The position numbers were made by a program, and so were the translations under genes. Positions 27,201 through 38,907 of a DNA stretch of 64,000 nucleotides are shown here, piece after piece. The first letter of the stretch is position 1, and the number at the start of each line of letters is the position of its first letter. The notes under the pieces were generated by a model. That model had not been told where the DNA came from and ran no database searches. It saw only the letters and a list, made by a program, of their open reading frames with translations. Location: assembly GCA_029948255.1 (NCBI GenBank), contig JALIZF010001776.1:496001-560000 (forward strand), written 5' to 3'. Source of the DNA: Telmatactis stephensoni. Lineage: Eukaryota > Cnidaria > Anthozoa > Actiniaria > Isophelliidae.

Positions 27201-30200
27201 CAAACAAACATTTGAAATAAAATGATAAACCTCTGGAACTGTACATATATCAGGGCTCAGGGCTCTTAGGTGTTCAAAAGGAGATTATAACAACATTCCA
27301 GGGTTATTGATATCTCATGAGAACAATAGTTTTATTATTGCCATGTTGATTTTCATTACAACTTTCACTTTTCTCTTCCAGGTTATTGATTGTGATATTT
27401 TTATGACCAATCCTAGTGTGCTAAGAGAGTTAATGGCCCATGAAAAGTAAGTGTCAAAGTCTTATGTGATCCAGCTGATTTAGAACAGGCTATATGTAAA
27501 CTGCTTCAACTCTGTGATGTGTTATGTAATTTTACATAGGAAATTATATTTTCTACCAATTCAAGATAAAGACTGTACCAGTATAGTTTTTTATTGTTTT
27601 TATTCTATTTACATTAGGACTGTGATTGCTCCTATGATAGAAGTGTTTGGTAACCAGTCAGGATACTCTAACTACTGGGGCGGTATTGATGATGATGTAA
27701 GTGTTGTGAGACTTGGTTGGTTGAATGATTGGTTAATTATTATCAATTCATGTTACATGCCAGCCAAATGAATTTCATATTATTTCATAAATGCATGTTT
27801 CCTGGTCCTTAGAACAGCATAAGAATTCACTTTGTTTGACCATAAGGTGTGTTGATATCTGAAAGGTTCAGGTTGGGATCCCTGTTGTTATCAAGGCACA
27901 GGAAAACCAAAGTCAAAAAGTTGATTTTATACCGAAGCAACTGATGCACATTGAAAGGAAATCTGAACTTGAAAGAAAATAATGGAACTGAAATGAATCT
28001 ATATTAGATAACAACAACACGATTCGCTGTTGCAACCACAAGCCCCTTAAGACTAGGAATTAAGATGTTATTTTTATTGATGATTTATTTTGCTAATATT
28101 TATATCTTCAGGGATATTACAAAAGGACTGATGATTACTTTCCCATACTCAATCGAGAAATAACTGGTTGTTATGAATTGCCTATGGTACATTCAACCTA
28201 CCTTGTGGACCTACGTAGAAACATCACCAATAACCTTTTGTACTACCCCCCTCCCCCTGAGTACACAGGGGAAATTGATGACATCTTGGTTTTTGCTTTC
28301 TCGGCAAGATCATCTGGTTAGTATGCTGTACACACAGCAACGTGATTTATATTCTTTAGTAGCCACTGTGAGTTGAGAGAGTGGGAGTTCCCTTCCCCCA
28401 TCACCCTAGTGCATACCCCTTGGCTCTGTTTCTCTACCTAACTGAAAAAGTGTCAAGATTATTTTAACATAATGTAAAGCTCAGAGTTCAAAGGAAAGGC
28501 AGACAGAAAAATTAATGTTCCATAGAAAGGGTGCACGATGTGGTGTGGGTGTGAACATGGATAAGAAGCTAATAGACCTGTGTCTAAAGTAGACTAATTA
28601 GACCCCGGAACACGATGTACATTTTTCTGCAACACAACCAACGCAACACGGTGTGTCCACCCCTGTGATGCTGCGCGTAACGTGCGTAACGTTGTAGAAA
28701 AAGCTGCAGATTATAGAGCTCGATCCTATACCGGAAACTGTTGCGCGCAACTATTGCAGGATGAAGACACAGTGCAACTCTGTGTTGCGCACAATGTCGC
28801 AGAAAACGTTGCAAAGAAAGTTGCTTCGTGTGTCTGGGTCCACACTGTAGCTTTCCTTGTGGGTGTACATGTAGTATTACAATAGACCTTTATCACTTTA
28901 GCGTGACATAAATTTAATATTTGATTTATCGGAAAAAGGAGTTGACTATCAAATTGGTCACATCAATATTAGTAAAATTGCAAAGTTTTGGGGAGGTTTC
29001 TCTTAATCTGATGAAAATATGAATTTTTAAAACTGAGCATTTTTACAAAGAAATGTACAGTGGACGAGCATCACATGCCCGGCAAGCCTCGTTATCATGC
29101 TAAACACATACATTTCTTAAAAAAATTCCACAATTATATTTCGCTTCAAAAATTCATATCTCCGTCAGTTTAAGGGCAATCTTTACAAAACTCTGCAGTT
29201 TTACTAATATCCATGTGGCAAATTTGATAGTAAATTCACTTTTCCAATAATTAAATATTTTACAATGTCATGCTAGCGTGATAAGGGTCTATAGCTTTGG
29301 CTCGTGCCCCCCTAAGCATTAATTTCCTTTGAAACACACTTCATTAAGGCGCGGATTGGCATTCTTTCTGTACATATAGTAAATAGTCCAAAAACGTCTT
29401 CGTAATTAAGTAATGCTCTTGAAAAGCCTCTTTGCTGTACTTTATTGGAGGTTCACAATGGCACATACTGACGTCACTGATACTAGTTTCTTTGATATCC
29501 TTATAACCTGCCTTTGGTATTTTGGTCACAGTGCAGCTAAAAACGAGGCTCCCGCCAAGGGAATATATAAACAGAAGGCTTGAACGTTCACTCGGCGGGC
29601 TTGCGATCCTTTTTTGACTGAGCATGCGCTGTAAAGACCTGTCTGGATTTTGTGAGAGACTACGGTTACGATTTGAACGATTTGTTCATTTTTTCTTCAG
29701 AGTGTCGTCTTGAACTGCTTTTTGCACGACCATTCATAGAAAATGGGAAGGACACTGTTTCTTCACCTCATTGGGACCCTTTGTATTTTAACATATAATG
29801 AACTTGTTTCAGGAATCAAGATGCATCTCATCAATAAAGAAATATACGGCTACATGATGCCTCCCTATGAAAATCAAGAAAATTTGACAGACATCCAGAA
29901 CATATTTACCAATGCCAAACTGGAATACTTTGGTAAGCGAATCCAACCAATTACTCTCGCCTCTCTTAAACGACCGTCACCGTATGACACATTTTAACCT
30001 TTTTCGATGTACAGGACTGCGAGAAGTTAGCACCATCTATGAAATCTCCTTTTACAGTTGCACACATCACGATGAGTAGAACAGATTTCGTATGAGTGTG
30101 AAACAGACCACGCCGTGCCGTGACCATGTCTTTGCCGTGTTTCCTATCAAAACATTTGAATTTCCTGCCGTAACCGTGCCGTGACCGTGCGGTACCGTTT

Positions 30201-30412
30201 TCACAGTCATACGAAATCTACTCTAATAGGCCACACCCTACACACACACACGCGCGCACACCAGGAATTCCTCGTTCTTAGAGTAGATTTCGCATGACTG
30301 TCTGGTTCTCTCTAAACTTTAATTGTTAGTGGACCACCCTGATACCCTAATGGCGGTCAGCCCCCATGTAACCGTGAAGCCCAAAAAGCAAGACAAATTA
30401 ATCTTTGATGAG
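24235..30412 (+). CDS. COLGALT: Procollagen galactosyltransferase-like (GT25 family), N-terminal half, seven exons
   Basis: Exons: 24235-24467, 25916-26144, 27382-27446, 27618-27696, 28112-28316, 29813-29932 and 30330-30412, with all phases compatible, 338 codons. These enzymes add galactose to hydroxylysine of collagen in the ER. The start at 24235 gives a signal peptide (LKRIISLAFLLILGVHLSAS); an ATG at 24178 is in frame but adds a non-hydrophobic leader. Family signatures: TVLIAIIARNVGHFLP, TDHNEDNTS, DCDIF (DxD-type metal site), APMIEVFGNQSGYSNYWGG, PMVHSTYLVDLR, IDDILVFAF, INKEIYGY, then KLIFDE at the junction to the second domain. Vertebrate relatives have about 600-620 residues, so roughly half is missing. 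The last exon ends at an ordinary donor (GTATGT), so more exons are expected. Confidence 0.85.
25280..25710. mobile_element. GGTACC-repeat element in intron 1 of the glycosyltransferase gene
   Basis: CCTAAAAGGTACC recurs several times (25388, 25432, 25580, 25618, 25648 regions). The ends are inverted: a G-rich left end with GGACGGGGATGCT, and GCATCCTCGTCC plus a C-rich run on the right. Non-coding. Same family as 26430-26840. Confidence 0.65.
26430..26840. mobile_element. Second GGTACC/GATACC-repeat element in intron 2
   Basis: The G-rich left end with ACTCTATTGTAAAAGGATC is mirrored by GATCC-like ATCCTTTTACAATGGAGT and a C-run on the right. Inside are CCCCTAAAAGATACC-type motifs. It is a relative of the element at 25280-25710 and is inserted in the next intron of the same gene. 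Confidence 0.7.
28883..29291. mobile_element. TA-flanked inverted-repeat element (Tc1/mariner-type target site), about 405 bp
   Basis: TA then GACCTTTATCAC and TAGCGTGACAT at the left; ATGTCATGCTAGCGTGATAAGGGTC then TA on the right (here cited in two parts). Inner segments also pair. Non-autonomous. It sits in the intron between exons 5 and 6 of the glycosyltransferase gene. Partial copies of the same family are at 52676-52825 and 61130-62697 (split). Confidence 0.82.
30072..30225. mobile_element. Foldback element in the last intron of the glycosyltransferase gene
   Basis: GAGTAGAACAGATTTCGTAT on the left pairs with ATACGAAATCTACTC on the right, with GCCGTG-rich sequence inside. A further copy of the end (AGAGTAGATTTCGCATGAC) lies at 30281-30300. 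Confidence 0.6.
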
Positions 30413-31539
30413 GTATGTACATATGCATTAAAGTTTTAAATGAATTGGACAGCCCAAACGTTACCAGTGGTCAGTGGTAATAGAAAGCCAAAAGTGGTAT
30501 CTAGATTTGTTATCTATTGCTAGAAGGAATAGAGTCAGTACAAACACGTACAAAAAGCGTGCAATAGTTTGCACAATGGCAAGCAATAGAATTAGGATAA
30601 ATAGCACTATTTAGTACTATTTATGTTGCACGCTTTTAGTGTTTGGACTCTACAGTAAACCATAGATAATTAGCACTAGTAGATTATTTCAATAATTTAA
30701 AAATGTTTACAATGGTAGCTGCGAGGTAATTATAAGAGAATAGATTTATCTTCCTGTGGCATACCAAGTTACTGATAGAGTGACACCAAATGCCAATTAT
30801 AATTTGAAAAATCTATTTTCCGAATCAACTCGAACTTTCAAATCTCATTATTTCCAAGATAACGTTCCTTTGAAAGGATGCGATCTTCCAACATTTATCA
30901 CGATCTATCAATACGCTAAAATCACTGTCGCTTGCTGGTATCGGTTGTCAATGTGGTATCTGTGGTAAATTTTGGTTATTTACTTCGTCATTCAAGAGGC
31001 TATGACAGCACTGCCCACGTGTATGACGTGAAAGCCATGTCGCTTCGGTGCCTGGTGATTTCTTAGACTTTGGCTGGTTCTTTCTCACGAACTCTCTGAC
31101 GAGTATGTTTATTTTTCCAATCAGTTGATCCTTCATTCATTCGTTTGTTCGTGCATCTGTCCATCCGGCCGTTCGTTAGTCCAGTCGTCTAGCTCAGACC
31201 CAAGTTTGGTCTTTTTCAGACCAGGTCTCTCTGACGAGTTTGAATTATTTGTTTGATGCCCGTCCGTCCGTTTGCTCCATTTTCCGTCCGTTGGTCCATC
31301 GTTCCTTCGTTCGTTAAACCAAATTGTAGAGCATTGCCCCCAAAGAATGGAATTTAATTCTGTTTCCGAAAATTGTAAGTTTTTCCCTCTAATAAGATTA
31401 AGAATGAGTCTTTTGGTTCGTTTTATGTTTATTTATCCTTTACATGTAAATATTTTTGAGACATCACCACACTCGTTGCTACTACATTTGATATACTTTG
31501 CTTACAACCTACTCAGTTCACGTGTGAAGTTTTTGCTGA

Positions 31540-31920
31540 GGGGAAGGAAAAACCGGAGAACCTGGAGAAAAACCTCCAGACATGGGAGAGAACAGCACAT
31601 CAAACAAACTCAAATCACATATTATCCAACGTCCGAAAGGGACTCAAATCCGAACCAAAGCGGTGAGAGGCGAGTGGCTTAGCGACCTTAACCACTGTGT
31701 CACCTCTGTGTCACCTCTGTGCCACCCGTGTGGTTGTTGTTGTTGTTTTTTGTTTTTGTTTTGTTTAGTTTAGTTTTGTTTTTTGCCGAGGGATGGAAAA
31801 ACCGGAGAACCTGGATGAAAACCCATCAAAAAAACTCAAATCATATATTATCTAACGACCGAAAGGGTCTCAAACCCGAACCAAAGCGGTAAGAGGCTTA
31901 ACCATTGTGCCACCCGTGTA
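31540..31920. repeat. Two copies of a GGAGAACCTGG-containing dispersed repeat
   Basis: AAAACCGGAGAACCTGGA occurs at about 31550 and 31797. Each is followed by AACTCAAATCA, TATTATC, GACCGAAAGGG and AACCAAAGCGGT in the same order and by a GTGTCACC/GTGCCACC tail. The copies are about 245 bp apart. Possibly SINE-related; not proven. Confidence 0.7.
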
Positions 31921-32668
31921 TCTGTTTCGTGATCCCTGGTTCCAAAAATATATTATATTTTAGTCATTTAAACGGTTGAGATGTTTATCAGCCTTGAAGC
32001 TGAGATGTTTATCCGCATTGAAGAAAGTAATCATTGTACCCCCTAAAACATTTATGTAAACAATGAAATATGACGTTAAAATATATAGCTTCTACGTGTG
32101 AATGCAGTATTCAAAGACTTCTGGCATTGATTTAAGACCGAACGTACGTCGCTCTGTTCATCTGGTAAGATGTCTGGTTATTCTCAGTCAAATTGCAAAT
32201 GAAAGAAATTACTCTGTTTCCAAAAATGAAAAGGATATCCCATGCATCAGTGATGTTTTTAGAAATGATGTCTAAGGATTCACTTATTGCCATTAAATCC
32301 CCTGGATGGGAAATGAGTGAATTAGAGTAAGGGGTTTTTAAAGAGGAAAATTGAACTGACTATCATTTTAGTAATGTCACTACATTATGTGAATTCGATT
32401 AATTGCAAGACCATTGTCGCCAGAAACTCATTTTCTTTCTTTATTTTTCAATTCATTTGTACATACGATCTAATCAAGCTTTGAAGACTAAATGTAGAGT
32501 CAGTTGGTTATTATTTATACAAACTATTATTGTACAATTTATAACTATAATTACAATATTGTTCTTCTTGCAATTATTTTATAAAAATTCAATTGGCCTG
32601 GCAGAAATCGATTTGAATAAATGCGAGTTTTAGGTGATAACTAGTGAAGCTTTATGCGTATAATAATA

Positions 32669-32739
32669 GCGCGAGTAATTTTTTCAGAATTTCGCTGAAT
32701 TTACGTGTAACTTCAATGAAATTCTGAAAAATTACTCGC
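32669..32739. repeat. Perfect-arm hairpin, 23-bp arms
   Basis: CGCGAGTAATTTTTTCAGAA on the left and TTCTGAAAAATTACTCGCG on the right flank a 24-base loop. Small foldback element or remnant. Confidence 0.75.
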
Positions 32740-34433
32740 GGTATCGTACGATTTTTGTTAATCATCAAAGACAAATTCATCGCACACTAAGTGATACGTT
32801 ATATATATACTTTATACAAGGTCAAAACAAGTCTTTTCAAAAAATGTTATTGCTACTAAATGGGAAATGATTGAATTAGAGTAAGGGTTATTTCAAAGAG
32901 GAAAACCGAATACGTTAGACGTTAAAAAATTAGACTGCAAAAAAATTGCAGTTTTTTCTATAAAAGTGACATTAGACTTATGTCTAGTGTAGATACCATA
33001 CCAGAGGGCATGTGCCACTACCATATTGATGCAAAGAAATAAGAGGAATGTACGGGCGTCAAAATAATTTTGGAACTGCTAATTGGTACGTATGATTGAG
33101 GATGGCCTAGGCATTGAGCACACCGAAGTCCAACTGAATAATATGGGTTCATGTGGAAGATACGGCGTCTCAACTAGGCTTAAGAAGAGCGTCCTCCACA
33201 GCGTTTTTTTTTTAATTAAAAGACGTGTAAGATTCTTGCTGAGAGCTTGCAAGACTTATACAAATTTATTGACATGTCAGGTGGGAAGAGGGTAAATTCG
33301 ATTTCCTTTGTCATTTTGTTTTAATTATGAATTTGTCGTTAAAGACAATTTTTATCATCGTTTTTTAAAGTGATGATTTCTTGTGGTGCTGTTTTACGCT
33401 GAACCTTAAAGTTAATAAATATAACGACTGTCGACTGACCTTCGCCGCAAGAAGTCTTTTCATTTCATTTACCTAATTTATCTTTGAAATAGATTCTTTC
33501 AATTCTCAAATCAAAAAGAGACACCAAAGTGTCCACGTGCACTGTTCCAAAATATTGAGTTCAGCTGATCTGTTGATTATACTTTGAACGATTCAACGCG
33601 TACAATGTTTGATATTGGTGCAAAACTTGTATACAGAATATTATATAGGCATAATATCGCATAAGGAACAAAGCCAGAGGATTTTAAAGATTATAGTTTT
33701 CCGAAATCAATATAATCATTATCATGAAATTGTATAATTTGAGGCTTTGCTTTGTATAAAATTGATGAATCCATCATATTCGACATCTTTTTTGTATGTG
33801 TTATCTAGAGCCACTGCACGATTTAATGGATATCTGAAAGCATCTGCACTAGGCTGCCTACATTGGATTGATCAATTACACTTTCAAAGAATTCTTGATT
33901 CCGATTTTACTTTAAAGGCTTTAAAGCTTATGCCAGCCATTGGTTTGTATCACTCCAGTTTTGCCATGATTATTATAAACGAGTTATTAAGGTTTTTGAG
34001 TCGCAAAATCAGAGAATTTGCTGAATTTGGTTTTGGAAATCTCGGCAACAATCTGGCAAAGTGCACCGCTTGTTTTTGTTTTTGTTTTTCTTCTAATATA
34101 TCAGATTACTTTGTACATCAATTTTATTTTTCTCTTATAGTCAAAATTAAAAATGCAAGAACGGGTATTGGTTTGTTGTCTTAATCAGACCCATTTTTAG
34201 GTGCGACATTTAGCATGTTGGCGAGAGTCGGTTATATAGTGCACAGCAACATGCTGGTCAATCATGGTAAAGTTCTTGAAACGGTAACAGCTAAGGATAG
34301 TCCGGACCCCATATTCTTTGCGATTCCATTTGTCGTAGACCTTGCGCGGTGACGAATTTCTTTGAAAATTTACAGTTTTACGTCCACTGTAACAAAGCTA
34401 GAGATTGTGTTGTATTATTTTTATCTTAAACAA

Positions 34434-34567
34434 TAGAGGGATTTCACGGCAGCCATGTTTGTGGTCAAAATAATAGAGCTCTTTTCACAAGAGAAATGGA
34501 ATCTTTTGTTATTCAAAAACTTTCAATTGTACTTACCCACAAACATGGCTGCCATGAAATCCCTCTA
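34434..34567. mobile_element. TA-flanked foldback element, 134 bp
   Basis: TAGAGGGATTTCACGGCAGC and CATGTTTGTGG at the left; the inverse (CCACAAACATG, GCTGCCATGAAATCCCTCTA) at the right. It ends at TA on both sides, as in Tc1/mariner-type MITEs. Confidence 0.85.
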
Positions 34568-35120
34568 TTCTTCAGTGTTTCATCGCCTTCCTCATTTTCG
34601 GATTTAAACTCATTTCTTTGATCTGAAAAAATTTTATCATCAAGAATAATAGGATGAACAGAATTGAAAAGTTGAGTTTTTTAAATGTCATTGGGTCACA
34701 TCTATTTAATTGTGCAGTTTGATTAAGTTCAGTCCTTTGATGGATGGTCCCTTCAGTTCATTGGCGGCAAACACCTCTCACAATGAAAATCAGCGATTTT
34801 CACGTTTTTTTGTATTCCCTAGAAATAAACGACTTCATTAAATGAACTCAATGGTTATATATAGTTTAGGGGTCTCTTGATGAAAGTCGTTTTCACCGAC
34901 TTGAAACACTTCTTAACGATGAAAAACAGCTTTATATATCATATATATATATTTTTATATTGCCCGGAAATAATTGAGTTGAATAAATGAGCTCCAGGAG
35001 TCTCTTGATGAGCAGCTGTATGCATTCTTTTATTGCACAGAACGAAATGACTTCAGGGAGTTGATTAAGTCAGCGTTAATGTTTATGTCAAATTTTTGAG
35101 CAGTTTCTTGATGAACGTTT

Positions 35121-36014
35121 TCAACAACAGCAAACACTTCTCAGCAATGCATAAACAACCCTGCGCATCTCTTGAATTCTCCAGAAATAGATGACAGGGT
35201 TAATTGAGCTGTTCATCATCACAACAGTGTTTACTATAGCTTGTGCAAACAATAAATCTTTTCCTTGGTAATTTCCAAGGATGAGTGTCGCAGTTAAAGT
35301 AAATAAAAGAGCACAATAACACACAACGAATATACCAATGATATAATACATGGTATTGACCGATTTTCTGTATCTCGGAATGCTTATGCTCGACGATATT
35401 GATACTTCCCGGGCCTGAAGATTGTGAACAATTCGAGAGATTTTCACCATCAAAACTATTGTAACCAATATGATGAAGAATTTCACACACAGACCAAATA
35501 TCCCCAAGTCGATGATCGCTTCCACTGTGGAGAGAAGGACACTCCAAGATGCAGCAATAACCCAAATCATTATGACAGCTATATAGGTTCGCTTGGATGT
35601 GACCAGATCTTGGTATCGCAAATGCAAGTAGACGGCAAGAAATCGATCGATAGTGATGGCCAATATGGTGAGAAATGATCCATTTATCAACAACGGAGAA
35701 GTTCGGAATATTACTTGAGAGCTGATGATCCCCAAGGAGGGGTTTTTGATCATCTGAGCTAAGACGAAAGAGCTATACGCCGGCTGCACCACAAGACCAA
35801 CCCCAAAGTCGGAGATAGCCAGACTAAGAATGAGTATGTTTGAAGGTTTTCGCAAGGACGACGACTTGACAAAAGTCAGGATGATCAAGACATTTAAAAA
35901 AGTCGCCAGAAAGGACCCTAGAAAATTAATGACAATCATAGATATATTGAAGTTTCGAAAGTGAACGTCTGTTTGCATGTAGTCATTCACGTAGTTTGTT
36001 GCCGTTCCGTTCAT
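35121..36014 (-). CDS. Rhodopsin-class GPCR, copy 1 (intact, intronless)
   Basis: 297 residues from the ATG at 36014; the frame can be extended ten codons further but without ATG before a stop, so this start is chosen. Seven membrane segments: TM1 with N1.50 (FLNVLIIL), TM2 with D2.50 (LSLAISDFG), TM3 ending DRF instead of DRY, TM4 with W (IWVIAASWS), a very short second extracellular loop, TM6 with FVVCYCA where most relatives have FxxCWxP, and TM7 with NPVIY. N-glycosylation site NGT at the start; the C-terminal CCC could be palmitoylated. The short loop without the usual TM3-loop disulfide resembles the melanocortin/EDG/cannabinoid/adenosine (MECA) group. Ligand unknown. First of five tandem copies. 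Confidence 0.92.
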   Translation of the reverse strand: MNGTATNYVNDYMQTDVHFRNFNISMIVINFLGSFLATFLNVLIILTFVKSSSLRKPSNILILSLAISDFGVGLVVQPAYSSFVLAQMIKNPSLGIISSQVIFRTSPLLINGSFLTILAITIDRFLAVYLHLRYQDLVTSKRTYIAVIMIWVIAASWSVLLSTVEAIIDLGIFGLCVKFFIILVTIVLMVKISRIVHNLQAREVSISSSISIPRYRKSVNTMYYIIGIFVVCYCALLFTLTATLILGNYQGKDLLFAQAIVNTVVMMNSSINPVIYFWRIQEMRRVVYALLRSVCCC

Positions 36015-36089
36015 GTTGTAGTTTTCAGTCCAGATGCTCTCCAACTAATGTTGATCTTGACTGAATGACAATAGGTTTGTGGACGTCTG

Positions 36090-36097
36090 TTTTAATA
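36090..36097 (-). promoter_or_regulatory. TATA-like box of GPCR copy 1
   Basis: TATTAAAA on the minus strand, 76 bp before the ATG, within a conserved GGAGCACCCTATTAAAACAG block shared by four copies at identical distance. Confidence 0.6.
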
Positions 36098-38258
36098 GGG
36101 TGCTCCAAGAAATTAGCTTAGCTGAGCAGCCGCGCTTAGTTTTGACTGCAACCTGGTGATGTTAGAGATATCTAACTGCACTTAGCCTGATATGAACATG
36201 ATATACACAATAAAGTACAAACCAGGCAAAGAAACTGAGACAATATAATTCCAAGTATTTGATGAGCGCGATTTCGACTAATTCGCTATAAATAAAACTG
36301 AATGTGGTATGTTTCAAGTCTGGATAATCTATTTCTACCTTAATTCGATTTCTTTTCCTCAGTTGGCGTGTGGTTAACTGAACACATGTACGCTCACTTG
36401 TCTTGAGCTCATGGAAGTCGAGATATTTTAGAAAAAAACCTGTTTTCAGCTTAATAGTTTTTGTGTTGTTTTAATACCGGTGCGAAGGCAACGGTTATTG
36501 GGTTGAAATGATCAAATAAGCTTCATTATCATTGTTCAGTTTACACATATTCTCAGCCCTTTATACTAATAGATCTGACAGTAAGGGAGCTAAAACGGTT
36601 AAGTCAACAAAACTGCATGTGATATAAAATTCAGTGTTAAGTGCCAATGGTTAAGTAAAATGGTTAACCAGCGTGTTTTGGCTGGCGTAAAGCGATCTAC
36701 CAGCGTGTTTTGGCTATGATAATTTCTCCCTCAGTTGTAAACTTAACCGTCCTACTTTCCGGTATCCAGCGGAAAGAAGGAGTAATTTTTGGCATGATGT
36801 TCTGCGCATTAATGGTCTATAGTCATAGATAAACGGTCGATTTATGAAATGGATTTCCTGTTTGCATTTTAAGTTGTTATTTACGGTGTAAAGTAGCAAG
36901 CAGGTAGCCAATCTACTTAGCATAACCGTCTGCTTGACCAGCGTAATAAAGGATTGTTCTTATCATTCTTAAATAGCAATTTCTCAGTTTCAAACCAGAT
37001 TCTTACAAAAACCTTAAGGTCTTCCTAAAGGTTTGTAGTGTCCCCTCGGAAAAAAAGCTCGCATTTCGTCAGAATTCACCGTACAATAAATTATATGTAG
37101 TTTGACTAAGCTGTTAAAACATAGAAAATTAGGATACATTGTAATTTGCTTAGGGCATCGAATTTTTTAGAGATTTTAAAACAAAACTATAGAACTTTAC
37201 TCGGCGAGATGTCTGTAGTTTATCAATTAGTAAAATGAAAAGTGCAACAGTCGATAAAAATCCACTCCGAGACACTTAAGTTTAATTCAAAAAAGGGATA
37301 AACATTGTAATCCATGCGAAATGCTGCAATGTAAGGCAGCAGACAGCTATTCCTGAAGTACTAAGTTGACTACTGATGTGTTGAAATGACTCTCGGTCTT
37401 TCGTAAATCGCATTTAGTTTCAAGCTAGCCGGCTATCAAATTATCTCGGGAAGAGTATATCAAGAACAAGTGCAAACGGATCAGTCGAGAGTTTTTGACT
37501 TGTCTTGATGAAGAATCTAAAAATATCCACAGTATTTGAAATCGCAATAAAGAGCAACGACACTGCACATCGGTGTTTTGGTTCTTCCAAAATATATTTC
37601 AAGTGTTTTTCTGAAGATCGTATCAGTGACGAAATGTAAGCCACAATCTTGTTCAATTTCATTGAATCATTCATGAAGGTGAACAGGAGCGTACATTATT
37701 TTTAAGCCCTCCTGTAAATCTCGTACAAACAAACAAGCTCTTTGCCGTCTTAATTACATGCGGACTCCTATCTTATTGAAAAGCCTATTTTGTAATAATA
37801 ATCTTATTGCCATTGTATTCGTTTATGTTTACTTTGACTATGACACACCAACTTATACATTTTGTTAAGTGAAATGACTTTATGATCTGAGATAACACTT
37901 AAACTGCCCGTCGGGCATGACTACTTTTGTTTTTTTCCTCATGAATTATTCCTCTGGAGAAATTTTATTGCGACTTTTGCGGAAGTGTTTAGAAAAGATT
38001 TATTAAAATGAGGGATATTAAAAGAAAATACTTCCTCCGGAATCCAAGGAAGCTTTGAGTAATGAGATATGTGTTTTGGTGTAGAATCCCATAACTCCCA
38101 TGAAACTCGCGCGCTGATTGGCTATCGAGACCATCCAGGAGGGATGATTAAGCGTGGAATCACCCACTTAAACAGGTAGCCCGCGATTGTTTTGTTTCTT
38201 TTCTTATAATTATTGTTTGAAAAATTATTATTTTTCGTAGTTTAAGATAATACGAAAA

Positions 38259-38315
38259 ATACAAGCAAATAAGAAAGATGCAATAGGTATTGCATCTTTT
38301 TTATTTGCTTGTATT
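38259..38315. repeat. Long hairpin with GATGCAAT / ATTGCATC core
   Basis: AATACAAGCAAATAAGAAAG leads into GATGCAATAGGTATTGCATC, followed by the near-inverse TTTTTTATTTGCTTGTATT. The arms are about 27 bp with one or two mismatches. Confidence 0.85.
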
Positions 38316-38849
38316 AGGTTTCAAGAAAACGAAAAATATTTTTTCAAAGATATTGACGGTAAAAGAAGGAGGGACGATTCACCGTGGGATCACCCACTTA
38401 CATAGTAATACACAATAGGTATTGCATGCATCTTTTTTATTTGCTTATATTTAGGTGTCAAGAAAAAGAAATATATCTTTCAAAGATATTGTCTTACACA
38501 GTAATACACAATAGGTATTGCATCTTTTTTATTTGCTTGTATTAGGTTTCAAGAAAACGAAAAATATTTTTTCAAAGATATTGACGGTAAAAGAAGGAGT
38601 GACGATTCACCGTGGGATCACCCACTTACACAGTAATACACAATAGGTATTGCATCGTTTTTATTTGCTTGTATTAGGTTTCAAGAAAAAGAAAAAAAAA
38701 TGTATTTTTTCAAAGATATTGACGTTAAAAGGAGGGGCGATTCAGCGTGGAATCACCCACTTACACAGGTAGCCGGGATTGTTTTGTTTCCTTTCTTATA
38801 ATTAGTGTTTGAAAAATTATTATTTTTTATAGTTTAAGATAATACGAAA

Positions 38850-38907
38850 AATACAAGCAAATAAGAAAGATGCAATAGGTATTGCATCTTTTTTATTTGC
38901 TTGTATT
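38850..38907. repeat. Second copy of the same hairpin
   Basis: Nearly identical to 38259-38315, including the upstream TTTAAGATAATACGAAAAAT. Other units of the array keep only the right arm. Confidence 0.85.

Larger units (their letters stand above)
30413..35120. other. 4.7 kb without a recognised coding exon
   Basis: The second half of the glycosyltransferase (expected to start near a hydrophobic VF-x-INL motif and to hold an EDD motif) was looked for on the plus strand and not found. The stretch contains several foldback elements (30528-30655, 32669-32739, 34434-34567), a duplicated GGAAAAACCGGAGAACCTGG repeat (31547 and 31795), and AT-rich DNA. Confidence 0.55.

Noticed and set aside
32105..32161. 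Exon-like 57-bp stretch between CAG and GTAAGA on the plus strand
   Set aside because: Fits the phase of the last glycosyltransferase exon but has no resemblance to the expected second domain; splice signals of this quality are common by chance.
35424..35678. Plus-strand frame repeated opposite each GPCR
   Set aside because: Conserved only because the GPCR is duplicated; it shows no independent signature.
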